From Alcaligenaceae bacterium (GTDB lineage: Bacteria > Pseudomonadota > Gammaproteobacteria > Burkholderiales > Burkholderiaceae_B): a stretch of 54,892 bases of DNA. The notes below the pieces were generated by a model that saw only the letters and a list, made by a program, of their open reading frames with translations, did not search any database and was not told the origin of the DNA. The position numbers were made by a program, and so were the translations under genes. The first letter of the stretch is position 1. Each line of letters starts with the position of its first letter. This document shows positions 45,601 to 53,591 of the stretch, one piece after another. The DNA lies in the NCBI GenBank assembly GCA_013416445.1, contig JACCER010000022.1:1-54892 (forward strand), written 5' to 3'.

Positions 45601-47263
45601 GCGGTTGGTGCTGGTGCATGCGACTCAGCAACCAGTATGCGAGCCAGAATTGCTGGAGCTGGCCGTAAAACGGGCAGCGGGTGATGTGTATGCCGGCTTG
45701 CAAGCCAATGTGCGTCTGCATGGGCCCAGCACAGGGAAAATCGAGATCGAGGCTGAATGGGATGACTGGGTGGACGATCCTGAAAATCCCGCAGGGCCGC
45801 AACGACAGACCTCGCGCGGCATGCTGGGTGAAATTCCGCTGGCTGAAAATAGCCGGAATCTTTTTACCTTGAGCGGGGCAATCAATGATCAACAGGTTCC
45901 GGGTGGCAGCACTGACCGGGCGCGTGGCGACAGGCATGAGTTCGGCGATACCAAATTCAGATTGATACGCTATCGCTTGCGTGCAACGACCCGGTTTCGT
46001 GAGTACCTGCCGGCTGCGCTTTACGAGCAGTCTGAAAATGTCACGCGCCTGGGGCCGGTTGCCGGCGGCCCTCTGGTCAATGCAGGGGCCAATGACGATC
46101 CCGGTGCGCCGGTGCTGGTCCAGAGCACTGGCGCAGCGGCAAACAGTGTGGTGCCAGCAAGCGCGCCACCAGACGAACCCGTGCTGTTGTACGTCTTGCC
46201 CACTTTTCTCTGGCATGAAACACCTAGCGCTAGTAGCGGGCTGAACAGCATCCGCAGAGGTAATGGCCTGCGTGTCTGGCTGGATCGTCCGTGGTTTTCG
46301 TCCGGCAATGGTGAGCTGTTGGGGGTGGTCATTTTGGGTAATGGTGGCCGGTTTGCCGATATTCCAGGCCCCTTGCAGTCATTGGTGACGCAATGGGGCT
46401 TGGATCCTTTTTGGGATACGGAATTGACCAAGCCAAGTATTACCGGCACCGACTTTCCCGCGCGCGTTGCTTACGCGCAAAACGTGCCGCTGCTGGAGCA
46501 GCCCACTTACAGGGTGAATATTCTGGGTCACCGCGTGCATTGGGATGCACAGCGTGCCCAGTGGTATTGCGATATCGAGCTTGATCCGGGTAAAAGCTAT
46601 ATGCCGTTTGTGCGCCTGGCGTTGGTGCGTTATCAGCCTAATGCCATCGATGGCGCCAAAGTTTCCCGGGTGGTGTTGGCCGACTTTGCCCAGGTGCTGC
46701 CACAGCGGCAAGCCTTGTTCGAGCGCAAAGGGGCGAAACTTGGCTTTACCCTGAGGGGGCGCGTGCCTGATTATGGCCCCATGCAGCATGCTGACGATAT
46801 GGCCTACCTGGATATACCGGCGGGGCCAGTGGCGGCGCCGCTTCATGATGCAGGCCGTAATAAAGTCGAACTGGTGCTGCAGACGCGCGACCCGGACACG
46901 GACAGTGACCTGGCATGGACTGATGTTTCCGTGCTGGCATCGAATATGTCGAGGCAGGGTAGTGGGCTGAATTTTGTTGTAAGGGAAGCGATAAAAGATG
47001 CTGCAAAACATACGGTGCTGGATGTGGTCAAGCATCCTGTGCCCCCTTATTCCCAACTGCTTCTAGACCCTGTTATATGGGAGACCGAACTGGCGTGGCC
47101 AAACGCTGGCAATCGTCCTGCGCGTGTTGTCGTCAGGGAATACGAGCGCTACTACACAGACCGCAGCCTGCGGGAAACGGGCCTGGGCGGGGCAAATATG
47201 CGCCGCGTTGTTGCAGAGCGCCTGGTATACACCGCCTTCTTTGCCATCGAGGGCAGTGCGTAG
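42650..47263 (+). CDS. Giant unrecognised protein, 1537 aa, operon partner
   Basis: Not recognised. 1537 residues from ATG 42650 (MAMQTIVWTV), with AAGGAG overlapping the previous stop; an in-frame ATG six codons earlier lies inside the previous gene. No signal peptide or membrane segment. The protein is rich in Trp, Arg, Asp and Pro, predicted mostly beta. Marks that may be conserved: STYRFRARLVDLAGNSLAFD near residue 635, APGQYVIHREAQVKTPYLPD near 820, and HEFGDTKFRLIRYRL near 1095. It could be a structural, adhesive or toxin component working with the first giant protein; this is inference from the operon only. Its TAG stop lies in a REP-like palindrome. Confidence 0.85.
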   Translation: MAMQTIVWTVLPNGRVTQGSQAGQLRVSIVVSPRLTPQSSNEQVLQAFDDWRDWPGTLARAKFALRTAGRVTRLEVVSQTDPMLWNRLLPLHTPVAGFQFKDMSQVNLRSFSVRNVLGLVREHYSQLAVDSPSRHPTLLPWQDANPSLKNMLTDCGTPDSRAYFAGGSRSRGFDRFLGDGGEGSAEERLRAQVFGTKSVYRIGRVGVGLDQTGQAVSAGEFGSRTLPPDWREPANSNDPMSLWNTAAEYTLYQANRFYQRTRPSAEQQAMRRPTLTGIPAVPGLPEMDFHRILASYADYPALLRRLGLVIDCVLPPGSAIDKMLAGLEQAQGEMCLEVGWGNGAQLGQDACPSTAWMADRQRFFIRSRDSLRLSDYERGLLKLRFADENPNMKERRGSFDVYQVDPDSTALKTVGFVLTAQNLLAKSQFSGREQGVTYTTGDEQAVAALRSGGVGVSSHGRAVRLARDAAAAALKNKEINARPEGAQKIALFIEDVLRGYRVDVQETGAGGRGPWRSLCQRHGLYRYINSDERIKLPDDEGYVKGASVTSAAGDASAGVDPDDYYLHESLFRWTGWSLAAPRPGRTLRANEDAATGVQGETPETVSDAAIDGGNGLAVDFRAVRNSLPRLRFGSTYRFRARLVDLAGNSLAFDDASLADDDNCTNPLTYRRFEPVDPPVLVQRHRHSEGESLERMVIRSNWNADATAYLQTAVFAAAIALPDSADFDYRPVNERHVVPPKSSQQQCETHGLFDAWFDGPDAIKIAYEIACRDAGSLYDDLPGSQVELITPAALQQVATTSSLPPRLPSPDNPTGDRLAPGQYVIHREAQVKTPYLPDGAAGGFALRAEKGHALPGVTEPMILGPQAWVIRAPNEELVLMVGYDDKWPNTLGLRIVLAERKEKFTDPPCQAQYADDGLPKWDPGERVLTLFVSKGQIVRLRYSSFVHGDLLDTMGMLEWAKAQGAGDRFRYLVQLGCHWMITPYRRLVLVHATQQPVCEPELLELAVKRAAGDVYAGLQANVRLHGPSTGKIEIEAEWDDWVDDPENPAGPQRQTSRGMLGEIPLAENSRNLFTLSGAINDQQVPGGSTDRARGDRHEFGDTKFRLIRYRLRATTRFREYLPAALYEQSENVTRLGPVAGGPLVNAGANDDPGAPVLVQSTGAAANSVVPASAPPDEPVLLYVLPTFLWHETPSASSGLNSIRRGNGLRVWLDRPWFSSGNGELLGVVILGNGGRFADIPGPLQSLVTQWGLDPFWDTELTKPSITGTDFPARVAYAQNVPLLEQPTYRVNILGHRVHWDAQRAQWYCDIELDPGKSYMPFVRLALVRYQPNAIDGAKVSRVVLADFAQVLPQRQALFERKGAKLGFTLRGRVPDYGPMQHADDMAYLDIPAGPVAAPLHDAGRNKVELVLQTRDPDTDSDLAWTDVSVLASNMSRQGSGLNFVVREAIKDAAKHTVLDVVKHPVPPYSQLLLDPVIWETELAWPNAGNRPARVVVREYERYYTDRSLRETGLGGANMRRVVAERLVYTAFFAIEGSA

Positions 47264-47299
47264 GTCGGATTGGCGCGAAGCACGTAATCCGACAAAACA
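47260..47299. repeat. REP-like palindrome at the end of the giant operon, copy 5
   Basis: GTAGGTCGGATTGGCGC and CACGTAATCCGACAAAAC pair as arms. The TAG of the left arm (47261-47263) is the stop codon of the second giant gene. Confidence 0.85.
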
Positions 47300-47373
47300 A
47301 CGCTACAAGCCGTAGGCATAGTCCGAGAAATGAGGCAGCTTTGTATAATTGTCCTGAATGAACAGGATAATCT

Positions 47374-47760
47374 ATGACGGAAAAAATCAGGCTGGATAAA
47401 TGGCTTTGGGCTGCACGTTTTTACAAGACTCGCAGCCTTGCCGCGCAAGAGGTGGGCAAAGGCAGGGTGCAGGTGAATGGCCAGCCAGCCAAGCCGGCGC
47501 GCGAGGTGGGGCCTGGTGACTTGATTTCGCTGCATAAAGATAGCCCGCCCATGCATGTACATGTGCGTGGGATAAGTCCTGTACGCGGACCGGCACCGGT
47601 GGCCCGCTTGCTTTATGAAGAAACCTCGGAAAGCGTGGTTGCGCGCGAGCAGGCCTTTGAAATGAGGCGCCTTGCACCCGAGCCGGCGCATGACTTGACG
47701 GCTGGGCGGCCAACCAAGCGCGACCGGCGCTTGATCGATATGTTCAGGGGCGGGGTCTGA
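47374..47760 (+). CDS. hslR: S4 RNA-binding protein, Hsp15-like
   Basis: A 128-residue heat-shock protein 15 homologue, which in E. coli binds stalled 50S subunits carrying nascent chain-tRNA and helps recycle them. The S4 domain covers residues 5-55 (RLDKWLWAARFYKTRSLAAQEV, GRVQVNGQPAKPAREVGPGD). The basic C-terminal tail GRPTKRDRRLIDMFRG is also characteristic. Single gene after the giant operon. Confidence 0.92.
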   Translation: MTEKIRLDKWLWAARFYKTRSLAAQEVGKGRVQVNGQPAKPAREVGPGDLISLHKDSPPMHVHVRGISPVRGPAPVARLLYEETSESVVAREQAFEMRRLAPEPAHDLTAGRPTKRDRRLIDMFRGGV

Positions 47761-47800
47761 GTTTTTTGTGGAGGGTGGATTGCACCTGTGGCAGGTATGG

Positions 47801-47825
47801 TTGTAGCGTAATCCGACAAACAAAC
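47801..47825. repeat. Half copy of the REP-like palindrome
   Basis: TTGTAGCGTAATCCGACAAAC matches the right arm of the dispersed palindrome; the left arm is not recognisable. Confidence 0.6.
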
Positions 47826-47864
47826 TTCACCGCTTCGATAGCGTTCATGCTTATTCCAACAAAA

Positions 47865-47900
47865 ACGGCCAACTCGCAGCTGCATAAGCGAATTGGCCGT
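47865..47900 (-). terminator. Intrinsic terminator of tctBA
   Basis: ACGGCCAACTCGC and GCGAATTGGCCGT form a 13-bp stem with one mismatch. Read on the minus strand, the stem is followed by TTTTTG, giving a proper rho-independent terminator 32 bases after the tctA stop. Confidence 0.8.
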
Positions 47901-47932
47901 GAAATTCCGGAAAGGTTCCGGAGAATCTGCGT

Positions 47933-49444
47933 TTAAGCGGCGGCAGGCGCCGATGCTAGTGGGCGCTTGGGACGCAGGCGCCGGTAGGCAACCATGGCAA
48001 TCATCAGGAAGGCGATCCCCATGCATACGCCGCTAATCGGGCGGGTCATGAATACCATCATGTCACCGCGCGACAACAGCAAGGCGCGCCGGAAGTTTTC
48101 TTCCATCATGGGCCCCAGCACAAAGCCCAGCAATAATGGCGCAGGCTCGAATCCCAGGCGGGACACCACATAGCCGAATCCGCCCACGGCCAGCACAACT
48201 CCCACGTCAAACAGATTGTTGTTTGCGCTGTAGACGCCTATGCAGATAAAGAACAGGACAGCCGGGTAGATGAGGCGGTAGGGGACCGACAGTAGCTTGA
48301 CCCACATGCCGATCAGCGGAATGTTCAATACCAGCAGCAACAAGTTGCCCAGCCAGAAGCTGGCTATCAGGCCCCAGAATAGGGTGGGGTGCTCTACCAT
48401 CAACTGCGGCCCGGGCTGGATGTTATGTATCATCATTGCGCCCAGCATCAAGGCCATGACGGCATCGCCAGGAATACCCAGGGTCAGGGTCGGAATGAAA
48501 GCTGTGATGGCCGCTGAACTGTTGGACGATTCGGGCCCTGCCACGCCTTCGATGGCGCCATGCCCAAAACGTTCTGGTGTCTTGGATATTTTCTTTTCAA
48601 AAGCATAAGACATGAATGACGCTATCGTGCCGCCTGTGCCGGGAAGGATTCCGAAGAAAGCGCCGATTCCGGCTCCGCGCCCGATGGCCGGCATGGATTG
48701 CCTGATTTCGCCTTTGGCTGGCCTGACTGAGCGCGCGGTTACTTTTGATTTGGTAACCATGTTGCTTTCGCCCAGCATGCCGGCGTTGGCGAGTACATCG
48801 GCAATGCCAAACAGGCCCATAGCGAGTGCCACCAGGGAAAGGCCGTCTTGCAGTTCGGATACGTTGAAAGAGAAACGCGCCACGCCACTATTGACGTCGG
48901 TGCCGATAACGCCAAAGATCAGGCCAACCAGCACCATGGCCACGCCTTTCAGTGGCGAGCCAGTTGTTAGCGTGGAGGCGGCCAGCAAGCCTAGCAGCAT
49001 CAGCGCAAAGTATTCGGCTGGCCCAAATAGAAAGGCGCCTTCCGACAGCAAAGGGCTGAAAAATATCATCAAGATGATGCCGCTGGTGGCGCCCAGAAAA
49101 GAGCCGAACATGGCCATAAACAGTGCCGATCCTGCGCGTCCCTGCCTAGCCATGGGGTTGCCGTCGACGCAAACTACAGCATGTGATGCGGTGCCTGGCA
49201 GGTTCAGCAGTATTGATGTAGTCGCCCCGCCGTAGCTGGTGCCGTAGTACAAACCAGCCAGCATCATGAGTGCGCCAGCGGGTTCGAGTGCGTAGGTAAT
49301 GGGCAATAGCATGGAAATGGCGGCTAGGGCGCCAATGCCGGGTAGTACGCCGATCAGGTTGCCGACAAAAACGCCTATGAATGAATAAAACAGATTATTC
49401 CATGTCAGGGCCGTGGCGAAGCCCAGAATAATATTATCTAGCAT
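47933..49444 (-). CDS. tctA: Tripartite tricarboxylate transporter TctA
   Basis: Large membrane subunit of the Tct transporter, 503 residues with about 12 helices. Family marks: GVLPGIGALAAISMLLPIT near residue 32, LYYGTSYGGATTSILLNLPGTASH near 67, and the second-half repeat GILPGTGGTIASFMSYAFEKK. Three bases separate it from tctB. Works with a periplasmic receptor (TctC/Bug), which is missing next to it. Confidence 0.94.
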   Translation of the reverse strand: MLDNIILGFATALTWNNLFYSFIGVFVGNLIGVLPGIGALAAISMLLPITYALEPAGALMMLAGLYYGTSYGGATTSILLNLPGTASHAVVCVDGNPMARQGRAGSALFMAMFGSFLGATSGIILMIFFSPLLSEGAFLFGPAEYFALMLLGLLAASTLTTGSPLKGVAMVLVGLIFGVIGTDVNSGVARFSFNVSELQDGLSLVALAMGLFGIADVLANAGMLGESNMVTKSKVTARSVRPAKGEIRQSMPAIGRGAGIGAFFGILPGTGGTIASFMSYAFEKKISKTPERFGHGAIEGVAGPESSNSSAAITAFIPTLTLGIPGDAVMALMLGAMMIHNIQPGPQLMVEHPTLFWGLIASFWLGNLLLLVLNIPLIGMWVKLLSVPYRLIYPAVLFFICIGVYSANNNLFDVGVVLAVGGFGYVVSRLGFEPAPLLLGFVLGPMMEENFRRALLLSRGDMMVFMTRPISGVCMGIAFLMIAMVAYRRLRPKRPLASAPAAA

Positions 49445-49447
49445 GAC

Positions 49448-49906
49448 TTAACCCCACGTAAATAACGGAAACTGCATTTGCATGCCGTAATGAAATACCA
49501 CGACAGCCATGGCGGTCATGCCAGCGGCCAATGCGAGACTGGCCTTGAAGGAGTTGGTGCGATCACCCAGGGCTGATATAAGGATGAGGGAGAAAGTCGC
49601 CGGCACCAGTCCGCCCCATTTGCCTAGCAACATGAAGGCAATGACGCCGATTGTTACAAAGCACCAGGGGCGATAATGCGAACCCGCAGGCGCTTCGCTC
49701 TGCGTTTTTTCTTCGTCCGTTGGCGTTGCGATAATCAGGGCGGCGATACCTATCAGCAACAGGCCCAGCAAAAAGGGGAAGTACCCAGGTTGCATGCGCG
49801 CCAGGGTTCCCAGGCCATAGTCCAGGCTGCCTATGGCTGTGCCTATGCCAATAAGCATCATCAGCCCTGCTGAATATAGCTCGCGTTTGTTTGTAAGTCG
49901 TCTCAT
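49448..49906 (-). CDS. tctB: Tripartite tricarboxylate transporter TctB
   Basis: Small membrane subunit of the Tct transporter, 152 residues, about four helices with the typical MQPGYFPFLLGLLLIGIAAL segment. Its ATG overlaps the stop of a 23-codon frame (ATGA) that looks like the remainder of a tctC signal peptide, and it is followed by tctA. Confidence 0.9.
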   Translation of the reverse strand: MRRLTNKRELYSAGLMMLIGIGTAIGSLDYGLGTLARMQPGYFPFLLGLLLIGIAALIIATPTDEEKTQSEAPAGSHYRPWCFVTIGVIAFMLLGKWGGLVPATFSLILISALGDRTNSFKASLALAAGMTAMAVVVFHYGMQMQFPLFTWG

Positions 49907-49974
49907 GCCCCACCTATGTTGTTGGTCAAATTCAGTGCCGCGAGTACCAGGGTTATCAGCCTGAATCGCGACAT
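49903..49974 (-). pseudogene. 23-codon signal-peptide-like remnant, probably of tctC
   Basis: ATG at 49974 opens MSRFRLITLVLAALNLTNN, a basic start and hydrophobic stretch like a Sec signal peptide, then ends with TGA overlapping the tctB start. In Tct operons the receptor gene tctC normally stands just before tctB. I infer that most of tctC was deleted and only its beginning is left. A real small peptide that couples translation to tctB is the alternative. Confidence 0.5.
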
Positions 49975-49978
49975 TGCT

Positions 49979-50536
49979 CTAGCCGGGGATTCTAGATTTA
50001 AACAGCCTGTTTGAGCGTGACAACAAGATTACGGTTTGGTCAGGTAAGATGAGTGCGGTGATATCGCCGATTTCGCTCAGATCGTGACCTGCGAGCAAGG
50101 TCTGGCCATCGGGAAGGTGGCGGATAGTCAGGTGCCCCGTGGTTGATTCGCCATTTTGAATGGTACTGGTTTCAAAAATGCCGGTGCCATTGGCGGGGAT
50201 AGCGGGCAGGGCATCCAGATTTCCAGCCAGCTTGTGACTGTTTTCATCGAGCAATAAATAGACCTCTCTCTCGGAATCGATCCGGTCGGAAAGGGTCAGC
50301 TCTATGGCCTTGATCAGTTCGGCGCGGCCGCCTTCTTCAAATACAACAGTCAGGCGTTGTGCCGAGGTGTTGATTTGCCGGTAGTATTGCGTGCGCAGCG
50401 CATCCATGACCTGAAAGTAAATGAAAATAACCAGGGTCAGCGTGGTCAGTATGGCAAGCAGGCCGTAGTTCAACGTCAGGCGAAAGGAAATGGAGTTCCA
50501 CAGGCGTTGGCAAGACTGCCTGACGGCGGCGATCAT
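49979..50536 (-). pseudogene. Truncated sensor histidine kinase (TctE/BctE-like)
   Basis: 185 residues forming only the N-terminal part of a two-component sensor: a first membrane helix (about 20-42, LNYGLLAILTTLTLVIFIY) and a periplasmic domain up to GHDLSEIGDITALI. Relatives continue with a second membrane helix, HAMP, HisKA and ATPase domains, all absent here; the last 22 residues do not resemble the family. The start overlaps the response regulator stop by four bases. A deletion reaching towards tctC would explain both truncations. Whether the fragment is still made is unknown. Confidence 0.75.
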
Positions 50537-51246
50537 GCCGGGATTAATACGTTGGTGTCGGTTGCGCCTTTGTCGGTCAGCATGTATCCGGCTCCGCGCA
50601 CGGTGTGGATGAGCGCTGATGCAAAGCCGTTATCTATTTTTCGACGCAAGCGGCTTACCTGCACGTCAATGACATTTGACTGGGGGTCGAAGCGGTAGTC
50701 CCAGACTGCCTCCAGCAGCATGGTGCGCGTGACAACGCTGCCCGCATTCATCAACAGATAAATCAGCAGGCGAAACTCGCGCGGTTGCAGGGCGATGGCT
50801 AGCCCAGAGCGCTCTACCTTGCGCGTGGCCAGGTTGGCGGTCAGGTCGGCCACGCGCAGTTCACGTAGTTGGTCGTCGGCCCGCGTGCGCTTTATCAGAG
50901 CCTCGAGGCGGGCGATCAGTTCGGAAAAGGCAAAGGGCTTGACGAGGTAGTCGTCGCCGCCGGCCTTAAAGCCATTGACCCTATCGTCGACCGCAGCCAA
51001 AGCGCTCAATACCAGGACTGGCATTTTTTTCCCCAGGGAGCGCAAGGTTTGTAGTATGGATAGGCCGTCGATGTTATTGGGCAGCATGCGGTCCAGGATA
51101 ATCACATCCCACGACAGCTTCATGGCATTTTGCAAAGCTTCGACCCCATCGTGGCACACGACGGCCACATGACCCATTTCGATCAGGCCATTGGCGATAT
51201 AACGGGCGTTCTCGCGATCATCTTCAATAATTAAACAGTGCCACAT
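50533..51246 (-). CDS. OmpR/TctD-type response regulator
   Basis: A 237-residue response regulator from ATG 51246 (the upstream open frame is not family-like). Receiver domain: acidic pair EDD near residues 8-10, phospho-acceptor Asp52 in VIILDRMLP, Ser81, Lys103 in YLVKPF. C-terminal winged helix from about 135 with LQPREFRLLIYLLMNAG and VIDVQVSRLRRKID. Resembles TctD/BctD, the activator of tricarboxylate-transport operons. Its cognate kinase is truncated, so it may be unpaired. Confidence 0.9.
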   Translation of the reverse strand: MWHCLIIEDDRENARYIANGLIEMGHVAVVCHDGVEALQNAMKLSWDVIILDRMLPNNIDGLSILQTLRSLGKKMPVLVLSALAAVDDRVNGFKAGGDDYLVKPFAFSELIARLEALIKRTRADDQLRELRVADLTANLATRKVERSGLAIALQPREFRLLIYLLMNAGSVVTRTMLLEAVWDYRFDPQSNVIDVQVSRLRRKIDNGFASALIHTVRGAGYMLTDKGATDTNVLIPA

Positions 51247-51600
51247 TGCTTTTTTTTCCAACGTTAAGGGCGATGCGGAGGGGGGCTTGAAGTGGCAGGC
51301 ATCGCTGAAAACGGTCGGGACCCAACCGCATGCCAGCCTGGATGTCGGGCACGATATCACCGCACACGCGTTCCCTCAAGAAGCCTCAATAATCATGTTA
51401 ATGATCGTTGATGGTTGATTTGAGCCTTTACCTTGGGTGGGTGTTGATGGATGCAAGCATGTTTTATTGAGTTTAATTACTAAAACGTAATGCTTGTGTA
51501 ATGTCTTTGTTGTTTGTTTTTCTAATAGTGCGAATGGCACTTACTTAAGATTTTCGTAGGTCGGATTAGCGCCGTCAGGCGCGTAATCCGACAAACAACA
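51247..51600. promoter_or_regulatory. Upstream region of the response regulator gene
   Basis: About 350 bases, distinctly AT-rich between 51400 and 51550, where the promoter of the minus-strand regulator operon probably lies. A REP-like palindrome occupies 51554-51590. No gene seen. Confidence 0.45.
51554..51590. repeat. REP-like palindrome, copy 6 (cleanest copy)
   Basis: GTAGGTCGGATTAGCGC, loop CGTCAG, GCGCGTAATCCGAC: nearly perfect arms; this copy is close to the consensus. It lies 10 bases after the stop of the thiopurine methyltransferase gene, in the direction of that transcript. Confidence 0.9.
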
Positions 51601-52266
51601 CTAAGCACGCGCCATTCCGTTTAAGCCGTATACCACCGTGTCCAACCGCGTCAGGCCGCGTTCGGCGAACTTGGGTTCTTTGGTCAGGATATCGCGCCGA
51701 TCCATGACTGTAATCGTGGAGTGGCCTTGATACAGAGCGCGTACCTCTGCCTCGTCTACTGAAAAGGGCGGGCCTTCCATTTGGCCTTGCTCGTAATCCA
51801 GAGTAAGCAACAGCCCTCGATAGCTGTCTGGCAATTGCCCATACACATGCTTTACATAGCGTTCGCGCATATCGTGCGGCAGGGCGACGAGAGCGGCGCG
51901 GTCGTAGGCGCCGATACATTCGCCCAGAGTGGTGGCGTCCAGTGCGAAAATATCACCGCAAATCAGTTCGATATTGGCCGCAACGTGATGGCGGCCCAAT
52001 GTGGACTCGTGGATTTGAGGCTGCAGATTGTTTTCTGTAAAAAACTGATCTATGGCAAGTTGGGAGAGTTCTATACCCAGCACATAATGGCCTTGTTGCG
52101 CCAGCCAGATCATGTCTAGTGATTTACCGCAAAGCGGAACCAGCACCCGGCTGCCTTTGGGCAGCGCTAGCGAAGGCCAGTATTTTTGCAGCAAAGGGGT
52201 GATCTTGCTTTGATGAAAGAAAGTGCGGCCATCGCGCCATCGTTCGAGCCAGAAATCGGCATCCAT
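51601..52266 (-). CDS. tpm: Thiopurine S-methyltransferase
   Basis: A 221-residue SAM-dependent thiopurine/metalloid methyltransferase. Begins [19 protein letters not shown], with the family block [28 protein letters not shown] (SAM motif I and acidic end of strand 2) and [17 protein letters not shown]. Full length. In bacteria members methylate selenium or tellurium compounds as well as thiopurines. Confidence 0.95.
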   Translation of the reverse strand: MDADFWLERWRDGRTFFHQSKITPLLQKYWPSLALPKGSRVLVPLCGKSLDMIWLAQQGHYVLGIELSQLAIDQFFTENNLQPQIHESTLGRHHVAANIELICGDIFALDATTLGECIGAYDRAALVALPHDMRERYVKHVYGQLPDSYRGLLLTLDYEQGQMEGPPFSVDEAEVRALYQGHSTITVMDRRDILTKEPKFAERGLTRLDTVVYGLNGMARA

Positions 52267-52341
52267 AAGTCATCCTGATACATTGATGTGGAACACCCTG
52301 GCATTGTAACGATATCTGTTCTGGCCGCCGTCAGGCATGCT

Positions 52342-52563
52342 TTATTTGGTTTGTGCGGCGGGGTCGCGTTGCGTTGCCTGGGCCAACAGAAAAATGGCGG
52401 TTCCTACTACCAGCGGTACCCAGGATGCGGTGGCGATGGTGTATACCCCCAGCGCTATCGCGATGATGGAGCCGATAAGAAGAAAGGTGTTGCGCTGGCC
52501 CAGTATGGCGCCAATGGCTGTGCCGGTAAGTATGGCGGCGAGAATCTGGATGATGTAATGCAT
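52342..52563 (-). CDS. Small membrane protein, 73 aa
   Basis: 73 residues from ATG 52563, preceded by AGAGG. Two hydrophobic helices (about 3-30 and 33-62) with Gly and Ala, then a short polar tail RDPAAQTK. Family not recognised; inner-membrane location is likely. It lies 75 bases upstream of tpm on the same strand. The open frame upstream of the chosen start has no membrane-protein character. Confidence 0.65.
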   Translation of the reverse strand: MHYIIQILAAILTGTAIGAILGQRNTFLLIGSIIAIALGVYTIATASWVPLVVGTAIFLLAQATQRDPAAQTK

Positions 52564-52847
52564 GGATTGCCTCTTTTTTGTTTTGCTTGAGAAGGCGCGA
52601 GCGGCACGGATACAGCTCGCGTCGTCGTCCATACCGGACTGCTCGAGTGTATCATCGATCTGCACAAAAGTAGCGACTGGGCCGCCTTTGCTTTGGCTGA
52701 GAAGGCGCGTGTCGTTGGCTTAGCACTCTCGCAGTTGCAGGGCCATTCACTCTACATGAAGTGATGAGGCTCCAGAGGGATCGCTTTTGGCCGAGTGAAG
52801 ACTCACTAGCGTTTCAAATTGGCCCTAAGCGGCCAGCCGACTCACAA

Positions 52848-53276
52848 TTAACGCGCATGTTTGATCTTGATAAACCATTTGGGCTGCATGGCGTCGAAAT
52901 CGTAGCGGATATTGCATGGCAGATAGCTGGCTGAATCGAGAACAAAAGATTGGCCGCTCACACGTTTGAACACAACCCAATGCCAGAAGTCTTTGCCTTC
53001 TTCCTGGTAGTGCTTGATAGACAACAATGCCAGATCGGGTAATGCATCCCAGGATGCAAACGGAATTTCATCTTTGGACGTTTCAACGCCGGCATGTGAC
53101 AACATGCGTCGAACATGCTGGGTGTCCGACCACAGTGACTTATCCGAGGCATGAATACCCATGGCACTAGCGATGGCCTTCATTTCTGGATATGTTTTGC
53201 CCAAAATGTTGGCGACCGACGCAATTCCGCATCCGGTGATTTCTTCTTGCACGACTGGTTTGGATACTGACATCAT
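52848..53276 (-). CDS. C39-like cysteine peptidase domain protein
   Basis: 142 residues with the layout of a papain-like C39 peptidase: Gln10, catalytic Cys16 in EEITGCGIASVANILG, His99 in FWHWVVFKR, and Asp114 in FVLDSAS. No signal peptide, no transporter domain and no bacteriocin precursor is nearby, so it is not an ABC-transporter processing peptidase as such. It starts 21 bases after the antitoxin gene higA on the same strand, though with a weak ribosome-binding site, so it may belong to the higBA transcript. Confidence 0.75.
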   Translation of the reverse strand: MMSVSKPVVQEEITGCGIASVANILGKTYPEMKAIASAMGIHASDKSLWSDTQHVRRMLSHAGVETSKDEIPFASWDALPDLALLSIKHYQEEGKDFWHWVVFKRVSGQSFVLDSASYLPCNIRYDFDAMQPKWFIKIKHAR

Positions 53277-53297
53277 GATAGTTGTAAACCAAGGATA

Positions 53298-53591
53298 CTA
53301 GGCCATGGCAAATTGGAGTTTGTCGACACCTTGCAAATTAACACGCTGGCGAGCGAGCCACAGGTCATGAGCGTCCTGCATAGACAGCCAGCTTTCCGGA
53401 CTGCGCCCAAGTGCCTTGGAAAGGCGAAGCGCCATTTCAGGTGTGACACGAGACGTACCGTTGAGGACTCGGCTGAGCGTAGAGGCGGCTACGCCAAGTG
53501 CTTGAGCGAGTTCGCGCCCGCTGATATTGTTGGGTTCAAGGTAGATGCCGGAGATAAATTCACCAGGGTGGGGGGGATTGTGCATGTTCAT
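53298..53591 (-). CDS. higA: HigA-type antitoxin, XRE family
   Basis: 97-residue HTH antitoxin of the HigA/VapI group: N-terminal NPPHPGEFISGIYLEPNN, helix-turn-helix GRELAQALGVAASTLSRVLNG (about 25-46), then TPEMALRLSKALGRSPESWL. The ATG overlaps the toxin stop by one base (TGATG). It should neutralise HigB and repress the operon promoter. Confidence 0.93.
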   Translation of the reverse strand: MNMHNPPHPGEFISGIYLEPNNISGRELAQALGVAASTLSRVLNGTSRVTPEMALRLSKALGRSPESWLSMQDAHDLWLARQRVNLQGVDKLQFAMA

